Origin: an uncultured Clostridia bacterium
GTDB lineage: Bacteria > Bacillota > Clostridia > Christensenellales > Borkfalkiaceae
Reading direction: 5' to 3'
Assembly: GCA_934247225.1 (NCBI GenBank)
Contig: CAKQJE010000002.1
Coordinates: forward strand, 135,265-199,264
DNA: 64,000 bases
The notes below the pieces were generated by a model, which was not told the origin of the DNA, did not search any database, and saw nothing but the letters and a program-made list of their open reading frames with translations. Below, one piece after another: positions 8,629-17,577 of this stretch. A program made the position numbers and the translations under genes. Every line of letters starts with the position of its first letter. Positions within the stretch are counted from its first letter, which is position 1.

Positions 8629-8751
8629 TTATCTCTGAACTCTGCCCGAAGCGTCGCCGTTTGCTAAAGTTTCGACCTCTTTGAGTGAAACCAAGTTGTA
8701 ATCGCCCTCTATGCTATGTTTCAAACAACTTGCCGCGACTGCAAATTCAAT
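8629..8751 (-). pseudogene. 3' remnant of 2-keto-3-deoxygluconate kinase (kdgK)
   Basis: This stretch encodes about 40 residues ending with [21 protein letters not shown] and a stop. It matches the C-terminus of PfkB-type KDG kinases ([16 protein letters not shown] pattern). The rest of the kinase is gone. It lies directly downstream of the eda remnant, as kdgK-eda pairs often do. The 8432-8628 stretch next to it has no gene. Confidence 0.7.
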
Positions 8752-8754
8752 TGC

Positions 8755-9182
8755 CTATAACCGTTTACGAGTTCGCCGCCCACGCCGCAGGCAAACACTC
8801 ATGAATTTATCCATTCTTTTATGGTAGTAAGGTTTACTCCGCAAAAATACGGAACGGCGTATCTGTTGCATATCTTCGCAACACCTTCGTTGAACGACGG
8901 GCTAACTATAAACTTTGCGCCCGAAAGCATCGCTATCCTTGCCGTTTCGCTGTCTAAAACCGTTCCCGCGCCGATAATTACGCTTTCGCCGTATTTCTTA
9001 CTCAATCTCTCAAACATAGTATGGGCGTAAGGAATGGTAAACGTCATTTCTATAACGTTTATACCGCCTTCTTTTAAAGCGTCGAAACACTTCTCCGCCT
9101 TTTCAGCATCATCAACTCTTACAATTGCGACTATTTCGTTTTCACCGATTTTCTTTAACGTTTCGTATTTTTTTAGTCGTGC
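8755..9182 (-). pseudogene. KDPG/KHG aldolase (eda), internally deleted and with a nonsense codon
   Basis: The N-terminal 110 residues are intact Eda: KIGENEIVAIVRVDD, GGINVIEMTFTIP, IIGAGTVLDSETA and GAKFIVSPSFNE. After VPYFCG the sequence jumps to VNLTTIKEWINS, the end of the family's '-GGvnl-n--eWi-aG' segment, so about 55-60 residues with the Schiff-base Lys are missing. The next codon is TGA where Gly is expected; beyond it the frame still reads VFACGVGGELVNG, the normal Eda C-terminus. It is therefore dead twice over. The apparent GTG start at 9185 is an artefact of fusion to an upstream remnant. Confidence 0.85.
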
Positions 9183-9189
9183 CACCGTT

Positions 9190-9470
9190 TACCGTAACGG
9201 TGTACTCGATATCTTCGTAATTATGAGTTGCCGTCACGTCGTTTGCAGGCATATTGAAAGTAATTTCTTCTTTAGTTGTATCAATACCGCTTATTCCTTC
9301 AATCGTCCAACCCGTAAATCTTTTTCCTGTTGCAGTTGGGTTTGGTCTTATTGTTACTCGAATTCCCTCGGCATATTTACCGCAACCATATCCGTTATTC
9401 ACGGTAAGATTGTACTCGGTTACTGCGGTTTCACGAAGTGTCAATCTAACAGTAACATTATAAATCTCCT
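9190..9470 (-). pseudogene. Remnant of an InlB-type B-repeat surface protein
   Basis: About 90 residues resemble the Listeria-Bacteroides/InlB beta-grasp repeat: YNLTVNNGYGCGKYAEG, then TGKRFTGWTIEG (the hallmark F-x-x-W) and MPANDVTATHNY leading into a second repeat YTVTVNGGT that breaks off. It has no start, signal peptide or anchor and joins the eda remnant in another frame. It is a fragment of a secreted protein left by deletions. Confidence 0.65.
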
Positions 9471-10576
9471 CGTATTATATTTGAACTCCATTGAGTTCCG
9501 TCAGTAAGTTTTTCGCTTACGAAAAACGCCGTAACGTCGTTTTTTATTTTCACAGTTTCGCCGTCTGCGATTTTAATTTCCAGCCAATCCTGCGTTTCGG
9601 TCGTAACGACGTCGTCTTTTGTATAATAAAGCTTTAATTCCGACTTTTCGTCAAACGCCTTAACGGTCAATTTACCGTCTTTAAACGTAACGCTCGGCTT
9701 TGGAACGTCTTTCCCGTCCGCTATCCTCTTAAAAAATTCAACGCTTTCCGGTTGCTCGAAACCTATGAAATTTCCGTGCGGAAAATTCTTTCTCAGCCCG
9801 AAATATATGGGCGCTTTTATGCTCTCGGCGGTCTTTCTTCTCCCTTCCATTTTAAACGCTATATCGTCCGCCCCCGCAGTGAAAAACACGGGGTGTTTTA
9901 TATCATTTAAATAGTTCTTCGGATCTATATTGTCATTCCAAATTTCTCTGTCGCTTTCCGAAAGATTTTCAAGCCTTTTCTTCCCCCATTCGCTTTCGGA
10001 GACGTACGCCGAAGAATAGATTACGGACGAAGCCTTTATCCTGTCGTCAACGGCAGATAGCATCAGTTGCAAAAATCCGCCCCAAGAAAGACCGCAAGAA
10101 AAGATATTGTCTTTATCCACGCAATCGAGCGAAAGCAAAACGTCTATCGCCCTCATTGCCGACAAAACCGAGAAATACGCCCAGTTGTTTTCATCGTGTA
10201 AGTCCTCTATCGCTCCATAGCCTGCGTTTCCGCCGTCAGGATTTTCTCTTTGTCTGTCATTTATGCTGTAAGCGTATTTGCCGTTGAAATCCGGACATAT
10301 TGTTACGAAACCTCTATCCGCCCAGAGCCTAGCCATTTCGTAAAACGCTCCGCCGTTGCCGCCGTGTATAAGTAATACTGCCGGATAACCGTTCGCCGGT
10401 TTTTCTGTCTTTGGATAACCGATAAAAGCAAAAACCTTTTTTTGAGCCGAAACAGTAGGCACGTCGTAAAATACGGCTCGCATGCCGCTATACATTTCTC
10501 CCCACCATTTATCTTCGGTAGTTACAGAAGAAATGTCTTTTCTGTTCTCGGAAATATATTCCGTAAGTGTCTTCAT
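9458..10576 (-). CDS. Alpha/beta hydrolase, acetyl-xylan-esterase/dipeptidyl-peptidase-like
   Basis: Protein of 372 residues with an alpha/beta-hydrolase core: oxyanion-side LLIHGGNGGA, nucleophile elbow GLSWGG (Ser near residue 171), acid-loop candidate FFTAGADD and His in NFPHGNF. The last 90 residues form a beta-rich tail (VTFKDGKLTVKAFDEKSELKLYYT). There is no signal peptide, so it is cytosolic. It ends the large polysaccharide locus and probably removes acyl or similar esters from imported oligosaccharides. The start follows GGAGAGGCTGAAAG. The gene stops inside the InlB-like remnant. Confidence 0.8.
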   Translation of the reverse strand: MKTLTEYISENRKDISSVTTEDKWWGEMYSGMRAVFYDVPTVSAQKKVFAFIGYPKTEKPANGYPAVLLIHGGNGGAFYEMARLWADRGFVTICPDFNGKYAYSINDRQRENPDGGNAGYGAIEDLHDENNWAYFSVLSAMRAIDVLLSLDCVDKDNIFSCGLSWGGFLQLMLSAVDDRIKASSVIYSSAYVSESEWGKKRLENLSESDREIWNDNIDPKNYLNDIKHPVFFTAGADDIAFKMEGRRKTAESIKAPIYFGLRKNFPHGNFIGFEQPESVEFFKRIADGKDVPKPSVTFKDGKLTVKAFDEKSELKLYYTKDDVVTTETQDWLEIKIADGETVKIKNDVTAFFVSEKLTDGTQWSSNIIRGDL

Positions 10577-10579
10577 CTT

Positions 10580-12319
10580 TCAGCCTCTCCAATTTGGATC
10601 GAATTCGGAAATATCGCTGCCGTTTATATTTGTAAGGCGGAATGTCCTTTGACTTATTTTATACGATCCGTCAAGTATCCTTTGCTTATCGCCGCACGTC
10701 TTTATCCCTTGTATCCTCGCACAGAATTTTGCTTGGTGGTTAGCGTTCCATGAAATAAACTTTTCCACGCCTATTTCATACAGTCTTTTTGACAGTTCAC
10801 ATTGATAAGAATAACTTCTATTTTCCCAACCGAGCGCCGCATAAAACTCTCCGCCGTATTTCTTCTGAATATCCAGAAATTCCTTTGCGCCATCTACAAT
10901 AATATCCACATCGTCGGCGAAGTTACGAATTATTGTGTAGCCGCATTTCTTCTTTGCCGAATACTTATTCAAGTCTATCAATCCGTCTTCCGCAATGCAA
11001 TCGTCGATCGTTTCATAATGTCCCATTATTCCTTGAGAAACACTGTCTATAAGTTTTTCTTTTAAAAGCGTTTCGACATCGCACCCAAATTCTTTCGATA
11101 TAGCGGCGCCGTAAAGCGTTACTATATTGATTTTATATCTTTCATGCCCCGTTCTATCCGCTTTTTCTTTTAATGCAACAGTAAGTTCTCTTATAAACTC
11201 GGTGATATAGCCGCATTGAACTTCTTGCAATCTCTCGTCTTTACGAGGAAGTCTTCTCGCATCGACGCAAAAACGCTTTTTCACCTCGTCTAAAACCGGC
11301 TTTTCAAACGAAACAAAAAGTCCTCTGTGGAAATACAGGCTTACACCGTTCCACTCGTCTGGAAGGGTTTTTAGGATATTATCTACCATCATTTTCCTGA
11401 CTTCGGGATATGCGTATGACAGAACGTTTATAGGTTTAGCATCCCTTGTCATACAACGAAAATCGGAATAAGTTTCCCATGCTCCATCATTTGCGTAAGA
11501 AGGATTATACGGCACAGTAAAATCTCCCATTTCGATACGGTACCCGCCGTAAATCTTCATATTCATTTTGTGCGCGGTTTCAGAAAAAAGCCTTTTCAGT
11601 TCTACTTGTCTGTCAATAAATTTTGATAGCCTTTGTTGAGATTTTCCATGATTCTTCCACGGTGTCTTATCGGTATTATATGTTCCGGAATACATCTCTA
11701 AGAAACATTCATGATCTATTATTTCACCATTGCCGTGTTCGAGCATTTTCATTCTGCCGAGATAATCTTCGGCGGTTTTATAATCCATTTCGGAAGTATA
11801 ATCCTGATCGAAGTGATACAAAATGCGTTTTTCTGAGCCACTTTTAAGATATTCTGCAACCTCGCTGTTGGACATCTCTTCTATGCGAACGTAAAGCACC
11901 ACCGAAACGCCGCCGACATCAAGCAATGCCGGTTTTTCAAATACCAACTTTTTGCCAGTAAGGTCTGTTGCCTTAAAGAAACTTTCCTCGCCGAAATTAT
12001 ATCCGCCCCAATTCCATACATCGTTGTAATATTCGATATTCGTCGGGGCAATAACCGTTTTTCCGTCCTCTCCGGGAATCGAAACACCTACCGCCGATCT
12101 TCCGCCAAGACCGCCTAACGCAATATAAATTCTGTGCCATCCATTTGCTTTGAGGTCAAGTTCTATCGCAGGCGGATTGATACATTCTCCGGCGACCAAA
12201 GCGATTCCTGCCTTGCCTTCCGATTCATAATACATCCCTTGCCATTTGCCTTCTTCCTGATACTTGTCGGATAATGGAACAGAAACGAGTTCTTTAAGAT
12301 TGTAAAATGTTTTATTCAT
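10580..12319 (-). CDS. Unassigned protein in a glycan locus, possible TIM-barrel glycosidase
   Basis: About 579 residues from the ATG at 12319 (MNKTFYN), which has GAGG at 8 nt; the TTG at 12331 is less likely. The N-terminal 150 residues look like a beta-sandwich (WHRIYIALGGLGG, TNIEYYNDVWNWGGYNF). The middle has TIM-barrel features: KIYGGYRIEM, DEWNGVSLYFHRG and a C-terminal ALGWENRSYSYQC. I do not recognise a CAZy family, although uncharacterised GH-like proteins of this kind occur in Clostridial rhamnosidase loci. It overlaps the GH78 gene upstream by 8 nt, so it is co-translated. No signal peptide. Confidence 0.6.
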   Translation of the reverse strand: MNKTFYNLKELVSVPLSDKYQEEGKWQGMYYESEGKAGIALVAGECINPPAIELDLKANGWHRIYIALGGLGGRSAVGVSIPGEDGKTVIAPTNIEYYNDVWNWGGYNFGEESFFKATDLTGKKLVFEKPALLDVGGVSVVLYVRIEEMSNSEVAEYLKSGSEKRILYHFDQDYTSEMDYKTAEDYLGRMKMLEHGNGEIIDHECFLEMYSGTYNTDKTPWKNHGKSQQRLSKFIDRQVELKRLFSETAHKMNMKIYGGYRIEMGDFTVPYNPSYANDGAWETYSDFRCMTRDAKPINVLSYAYPEVRKMMVDNILKTLPDEWNGVSLYFHRGLFVSFEKPVLDEVKKRFCVDARRLPRKDERLQEVQCGYITEFIRELTVALKEKADRTGHERYKINIVTLYGAAISKEFGCDVETLLKEKLIDSVSQGIMGHYETIDDCIAEDGLIDLNKYSAKKKCGYTIIRNFADDVDIIVDGAKEFLDIQKKYGGEFYAALGWENRSYSYQCELSKRLYEIGVEKFISWNANHQAKFCARIQGIKTCGDKQRILDGSYKISQRTFRLTNINGSDISEFDPNWRG

Positions 12320-14456
12320 ATTTTTCCTCAAAAATATTTTTACCGCAGTTAACGGCGTTACCTTTGTAAATCGCTTCTACACCTTGCGGTATATCAATTG
12401 TGATAATTATTTTTTTATTATATCTTTGCCAATTAATTGAAATTGAACCAAAATCGGTTTCTATACTGCCTTTGCAAAAATCCAATTCTTTTACAAATGT
12501 CGGAGAAACAGTAACATGCTTATATCCGTCATTAGTTTTAATGCCTACTAAATGCTTAAATAGCCACGCAAGAACATTGGAATACATTTGATGATTTCTC
12601 GAATCGGTAAACCCGCTGTCTTTCCACGTCTCCCAAAGCGTTGTTGCACCTTTACGTATCCATTCTGCAATACTCGGCTCTCCAAATGCCGTGACTACCT
12701 TGTATGCATATTCTTCCTCGCCATTGTCTGATAAAGCGTCATAGATATATTGGATACCGAACATACCGACGTTCAAGTGTCCGTTTTCATTGTCTATACT
12801 TCTCTTTAATTGTTTAATGAGTTTGGTTTTATCTCCTATGCCAAGGCATATCAAAGCCGCAGGCGCCGTCTGTCCGTCGAGAACGCAACTCCCATCTTTA
12901 CCGATAAATTTCTTTAATTGTTCTTCGGCATAATTTATTTCCTTATCATAAAAGACATTTGGTTCTTCACCTGATAGATTTATAGCAAGATTGATGATAC
13001 GACAAAACTTTACCGTATAAAAATATTTTATAAATTCTTTATCAATATTGTGGTTTGTAAAGCCATCCCAATCGCAAAGCCAATACTCCGTATTGTTTTT
13101 TTTGCTAATAAAGAAATCATAGTATTTCTTAAAATACGATAAGCAACTTATAAGACACGATTTATCTCCTGTATATTGAAATATCCTATACGGAATTTCA
13201 AAAAAAGCACCGTCAGCAACGGGACCGTGATTATAACCGTAACCGTGCGTCGGTACGATCGCCGGCAAAGCCCCGCACTCAGTCATACAGCTCTTAAAAT
13301 CTTCTATCCATTTTTCATAGAAACTCTTTATATCAAAATTGATCAATGTCTGTTCGGCAGAAGCCTGCGCATCGTTAGTCCAACCGAATTTTTCACGAGT
13401 AGGACAATCGGTAAGAGCGTAACACATATTTGAATACGTTGCCCTTATGCCGGCATTGTATATTTTATTTAAAAGTTCGTCAGAGCAATAAAAATCCGAA
13501 ATCTTTTTGACATCATTGTGGACGAATATCGCTTTTATTTCATCTTTTTGCGGTATTTTAGTTAGTCCCTCCACTAAAGCATACCTAAAACCATGATAAG
13601 TAAATTTCGGTGACCAGTGATAAGGCTTTTTACCGCAAATATATCTGTCGGTCTGAAAATCCACGGAAGGATATAACCTGTTCAAACCGTTGAGTTTTAA
13701 CGAATAATCTTCGTTTATCTCTTCCGCATGGCTGATTTTTATCTCCGTTCCCTCTTTCTCTTCGAAGAATATTCTCACATATCCCGAAATATTTACTCCG
13801 AAATCGAGGACGTAGCCCTTTTCTGTTTTATAACATGATACAAAGTCATATTCTTCACACTCTCTTACAGGCTCACACTTACACTCTTTTAGTAAAGGCT
13901 TAAAAGTGTCGTCAACAACAGTTTTATGCCACTTTGAATCGTCAAAATCAACGTTTTTCCAATTCTCGTCGTATAGTCTCGCGTCAAAAGTTTCTCCGCT
14001 TCGAAGTTGGTTATTTATTACAAAAGATTTTTCAGCACATTTCCAACTGTCATCGCTTTTTAAAACGTTTTTACCATTTATTTCCAAAGACAAAGCAAAC
14101 TTCGGATTATCTCTCCAATTTGCCTTATTATTACCCCAATGAGAATCAAAGTTTTCATTGAAAAAACCACAACCCAAAATAACGGCGATAACGTTTTTGC
14201 CTTTTTGCAACAACGCGCTCACATCATAGACGTTATACCAACACAATTTATCGTATCTGCTTACGGGAGCTGTAAAAAGATCCGCCGATACTTCTTTTCC
14301 GTTTATATAATAGTACCCATATCCTAATCCGCATACTTTTAATATAGCGTTTTTCGTGTCGTCTATATAAAAAGTTTTTCTGAATAAAGGAGCGGACACG
14401 TCTCCGATATAGTTTTTGTCAAACGTATCACTTGCTTTAATAAATACAGGTTTCAT
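12312..14456 (-). CDS. Alpha-L-rhamnosidase-like, GH78
   Basis: About 714 residues from the ATG at 14456 (MKPVFIK), 3 nt after the GH112 stop; the ATG at 14477 is an alternative. Domain order fits GH78: an N-terminal beta-sandwich with LGYGYYYINGKEVSADLFTAP and YDKLCWYNVYDVSALL, then the (alpha/alpha)6 barrel starting with the signature DCPTREKFGWTNDAQ (family: DCPqRdErlGWtgDaq), where an acidic residue is the catalytic acid. A later KGATTLWETWKD segment matches 'GaTT-wE-Wd', and a C-terminal beta-domain follows. It lacks a signal peptide, so it would remove rhamnose from oligosaccharides in the cytosol. One oddity is the Lys in place of an acidic residue in the signature. Confidence 0.88.
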   Translation of the reverse strand: MKPVFIKASDTFDKNYIGDVSAPLFRKTFYIDDTKNAILKVCGLGYGYYYINGKEVSADLFTAPVSRYDKLCWYNVYDVSALLQKGKNVIAVILGCGFFNENFDSHWGNNKANWRDNPKFALSLEINGKNVLKSDDSWKCAEKSFVINNQLRSGETFDARLYDENWKNVDFDDSKWHKTVVDDTFKPLLKECKCEPVRECEEYDFVSCYKTEKGYVLDFGVNISGYVRIFFEEKEGTEIKISHAEEINEDYSLKLNGLNRLYPSVDFQTDRYICGKKPYHWSPKFTYHGFRYALVEGLTKIPQKDEIKAIFVHNDVKKISDFYCSDELLNKIYNAGIRATYSNMCYALTDCPTREKFGWTNDAQASAEQTLINFDIKSFYEKWIEDFKSCMTECGALPAIVPTHGYGYNHGPVADGAFFEIPYRIFQYTGDKSCLISCLSYFKKYYDFFISKKNNTEYWLCDWDGFTNHNIDKEFIKYFYTVKFCRIINLAINLSGEEPNVFYDKEINYAEEQLKKFIGKDGSCVLDGQTAPAALICLGIGDKTKLIKQLKRSIDNENGHLNVGMFGIQYIYDALSDNGEEEYAYKVVTAFGEPSIAEWIRKGATTLWETWKDSGFTDSRNHQMYSNVLAWLFKHLVGIKTNDGYKHVTVSPTFVKELDFCKGSIETDFGSISINWQRYNKKIIITIDIPQGVEAIYKGNAVNCGKNIFEEKYE

Positions 14457-14458
14457 TT

Positions 14459-16624
14459 TTACGCTACCGTTATCCATTTTATCTCATAGGGTTTAAGCTC
14501 GAGCGTTTGCGCATTTCCGTCTATATCGTAAAATACGGTCGTTTGCTTTTTATCCGTATTGTTTGTTACCGCGAATCTGTCACCGTAGAAATGCGCCTCG
14601 GTAAGCGGATTTTCGCAATACGACTTCTCGTCCAGATTTTCTTTATTTCCCGTCCAGAGTATCGCTCTGTATAATAGTTTAGCATTTTCCGCGGAATACG
14701 GTAAGCCCGTTATATAAAAACTTCTGCCATTGCCGTAAACGCTTGTCGCCATCTTCACTTCGCCGACGTTTACTTTACGGATAAATCTGTCCGAAAACGC
14801 TATATCTATTACGTTCGTTCCGGCGAGCGCATATATATTCTTTTTATCTTCGCCGTAGTCGATAGGAGTTTTTATTCCCTTCGTAATAAAGTGTTCGGTG
14901 TGTTTTTCTATATTATACTTATCTTCGCCGAGCGAAATGCCGCACTCTTTATCCACGCCCAAAACGTCTGAAAGTTGGAAGAATTTGCCGTTATACTGCA
15001 CTGCCGTAGGCTCGCCTACGCCTATAAAGCCGCCGCCGTTATATACAAATTTGCGAATTTCCGTCACAACTTTTTCGTCTTTCCAGTTGTCTCCGCCGCT
15101 CCAAGCCGTTCCCGCGTCGCCGGCGTTTATAACTACGTCGTAGTCTTTAAGTTTACCGTTCTTTACATCATCGAAGTTTATGAAACTAACCTCTACCGGA
15201 AGTCCCGACAACGCCTCGTAAATACCTTGATACGAATAGCTCTGTTGATACCACAGTTCGTGCGCCGTCATATTGCACATCCAACTTCTTATCTTGCCCC
15301 AACTGTTAAGCACGGCAACTTTCGCAAATTTCCTCGGCGTTTGATTTTTTACCGTGTCGTAAATATATCTGAACTCGTCGCAAATTTCTGCCGCTCTGCT
15401 TATGAATTTCGGAAATTTCGCCGCGAGCGATAAGTATCCCCCGAAACCTATACGATCGAGCGGATTGCGCATCATAGCACGCCTTGCAGTTATCCAATTG
15501 CGGTTAAGTTCGGCGACCGCGTTGTCCTCGTTTCCCTCGAAGAACGTGTCGGGGAAGAAATAAGGTAAAAATCTGCCTTCTTTATATTTCACTCCCTCCA
15601 CGTCCGAAAGCATACGCACCGTTACTCCGCCTCCTACGCTACCAACTAATGCGTCAAGGTTCAACTCTTTGAAATGCTCCCCGAAAATTTCCGTTCCTAT
15701 CCAACTATCGCCGAGAAACATCATTGCTTCTTTGCCGTAAGAATGGACTATGTCTGTAAGCATTCTAACGGTTTTGGCAACATATTTCTGCGTAAAGTCC
15801 ATATAGTCTTTATATTTTTCCGTTAAGACTACCGAATTAGAATGATAACTCCCGCCGTCGACGATATCTTCCGACTTAATCTCATAGCCGTACTCACGAT
15901 AAAACTCATCGAACGCACGAGGACTTGCCGTCATAGGATAACCGAACCAATCGACGTGCTTTTCCTTGTTTTCTTCATTGAAAACAAGGAAAAAATGATA
16001 TAAAAAAGTCGTAAAACGCACGACATTTACATTTTTATTATTGTTGCACCATTTTTTAAGATTTCCTTTTATATGCTCGAACGTCGTCGGAAATCGAGGC
16101 TCCATAACTTTGTGTTTCTCTATATTCCAATTATTAGTTATGTAGTTATACATTTGGGTGGAATCCCAGAGATTTTTGGCAAAGAAATTTACCGTGTATT
16201 CGTGAAACGGAATAGCGTTTTCAATTATTACTTTGCCTTCCGAGTATTTCCAAGCAAAAACTTCCTCGCCCGTTGTTCTATCGTATACTTGCCAATACTT
16301 TTTCGGATTTTCTTCGTTTATTCCGAGTTGCTCGTGCGAATAGCCTTTAAGTAAATCTATCGTGAGTAAGTTATTCGTCGCAATATATCTATCAGTCATA
16401 AGAAGAACGCTTTGAAGTTCATCTGTATGTTTATCCGCCCAAGCATTATCGCCACGAACAACGAAATAAGTATTGTATACTTTCTCCGCAAGTTCGAGCG
16501 CATTTGCGGGAAGTTTAGTTCCGTCGCAATCTCTGACCGCGTCCGCGCCCCAAAGCGCCGCTATCTTTTTCGTGCCTTCTACGAAACTTTCGTCCGTAGG
16601 TATGGTTATTCTGCCTTTACCCAT
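14459..16624 (-). CDS. GH112 beta-D-galactosyl-hexosamine/rhamnose phosphorylase
   Basis: About 721 residues from the ATG at 16624 (MGKGRITIPTDES), chosen for AAGGAA at the right spacing; length and N-terminus are typical of GH112. Seen: GRITIPTDESFVEGT, WGADAVRDCDGT, YFVVRGDN, the catalytic region FLGDSWIGTE with the likely general acid Asp at about residue 306, and a C-terminal Rossmann-like part (DVVINAGDAG, YNGGGFIGVGEP). GH112 enzymes phosphorolyse galacto-N-biose/lacto-N-biose or D-galactosyl-beta-1,4-L-rhamnose to galactose-1-phosphate plus the second sugar. Flanking by two GH78-like genes makes the rhamnose type attractive here, but I could not confirm specificity residues. It overlaps its upstream neighbour by 8 nt. 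Confidence 0.92.
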   Translation of the reverse strand: MGKGRITIPTDESFVEGTKKIAALWGADAVRDCDGTKLPANALELAEKVYNTYFVVRGDNAWADKHTDELQSVLLMTDRYIATNNLLTIDLLKGYSHEQLGINEENPKKYWQVYDRTTGEEVFAWKYSEGKVIIENAIPFHEYTVNFFAKNLWDSTQMYNYITNNWNIEKHKVMEPRFPTTFEHIKGNLKKWCNNNKNVNVVRFTTFLYHFFLVFNEENKEKHVDWFGYPMTASPRAFDEFYREYGYEIKSEDIVDGGSYHSNSVVLTEKYKDYMDFTQKYVAKTVRMLTDIVHSYGKEAMMFLGDSWIGTEIFGEHFKELNLDALVGSVGGGVTVRMLSDVEGVKYKEGRFLPYFFPDTFFEGNEDNAVAELNRNWITARRAMMRNPLDRIGFGGYLSLAAKFPKFISRAAEICDEFRYIYDTVKNQTPRKFAKVAVLNSWGKIRSWMCNMTAHELWYQQSYSYQGIYEALSGLPVEVSFINFDDVKNGKLKDYDVVINAGDAGTAWSGGDNWKDEKVVTEIRKFVYNGGGFIGVGEPTAVQYNGKFFQLSDVLGVDKECGISLGEDKYNIEKHTEHFITKGIKTPIDYGEDKKNIYALAGTNVIDIAFSDRFIRKVNVGEVKMATSVYGNGRSFYITGLPYSAENAKLLYRAILWTGNKENLDEKSYCENPLTEAHFYGDRFAVTNNTDKKQTTVFYDIDGNAQTLELKPYEIKWITVA

Positions 16625-17573
16625 TTTTATTTCCTTTTGCAAATATATAGTTGATCTCCTGCCTTATAGCATCTTTTTTTTCACTTTTTATCTTAATAAG
16701 TCTATGATTGCCTTTACCTTTTTTAAACGTCGTCTTTCCATACTTGCCGACATTAATACTGCCATACTCTGAGACCTCGAAACAGTCGTCGTAAAGTCCT
16801 GACGCATACATCACAGCAATCAAATCCCATGACGGACACTCCCTACCCTTTCCGTGTGCAAGATAAGCCTTGTAAACGGGATTATCAAATTGACCAACAA
16901 GACCTTCACCTGTCAAAATATCATTGCCCTGAAAATAGTCTATTACGTCGATATATAAGTTTTTATCCGCAAAAACCTGCTGAGACGACTTTAAATCCAT
17001 TATAATGTTAAATTCGCCGTTCCAAAGCGTTTCGCCGTCGTCGAAATATTCTCCTTGTTGACTAAAATTTCCGCACATTAAGACAAATTTTTCGATTTTT
17101 TGCCGAGAGATTTCGGAATGTTTCTCGATAATGGTCGCTAAGTTGTTGAGTTGTCCTATACCGACAAAAGTAATGCTTTTATCCCGCGAAGAGAAAAGCT
17201 TATCTATAATAACCGTTTCGGCGTTTACATTATTCCCTTTTTTATTTTCTGCAATTAAATTCAGAAATTTATAAAACGACGGTTTTTGTTTAAAACCCTT
17301 AAAATCTTGCCTGTATTTTAATTTAAGGAAAAATTCTTCATATACTCTATCGACGTTTAAACAAAAACTATCTGCATAACCTATCGGAATATCGCCATTG
17401 CCGTAAAATTTATTAATGCCTTGAATCGCCTGCGCACCAATTTCTTTGTTTACACAATGAGTTATCGCAAGAATATTGATCATTCCTTTTTTATGCAGAT
17501 AGTTTGCTATCGCCAAAGCCCCGGCGTCGTCGCAATCAAAGCCGAGATCTGTATCAATAATAATATTTTTCAT
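16617..17573 (-). CDS. Nucleoside-hydrolase-like (IunH superfamily) protein
   Basis: Protein of 318 residues. The N-terminus IIIDTDLGFDCDDAGALA matches the Ca-binding D-T-D-x-G-x-D-x-x-D-A motif of inosine-uridine nucleoside hydrolases, with an extra residue in the loop (GFDCDD). The later Asp in CPSWDLIAV fits the second Ca ligand (family 'mhDplA'). Nucleosides are not obvious substrates in this locus; such proteins recur in glycan clusters and may cleave other N- or O-ribosides or be repurposed. The gene overlaps the GH112 gene by 8 nt and sits 4 nt from the second GH78-like gene, so the three are one translational unit. Confidence 0.8.
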   Translation of the reverse strand: MKNIIIDTDLGFDCDDAGALAIANYLHKKGMINILAITHCVNKEIGAQAIQGINKFYGNGDIPIGYADSFCLNVDRVYEEFFLKLKYRQDFKGFKQKPSFYKFLNLIAENKKGNNVNAETVIIDKLFSSRDKSITFVGIGQLNNLATIIEKHSEISRQKIEKFVLMCGNFSQQGEYFDDGETLWNGEFNIIMDLKSSQQVFADKNLYIDVIDYFQGNDILTGEGLVGQFDNPVYKAYLAHGKGRECPSWDLIAVMYASGLYDDCFEVSEYGSINVGKYGKTTFKKGKGNHRLIKIKSEKKDAIRQEINYIFAKGNKNG

Positions 17574-17577
17574 AAAT

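Noticed and set aside
9142..9444. 100-residue frame as a stand-alone gene
   Set aside because: It has no proper start; its end runs into eda sequence in the wrong frame. It is called a remnant instead.
15306..15497. Frames inside the GH112 gene on either strand
   Set aside because: They have no SD sites and lie fully within a well-supported gene.
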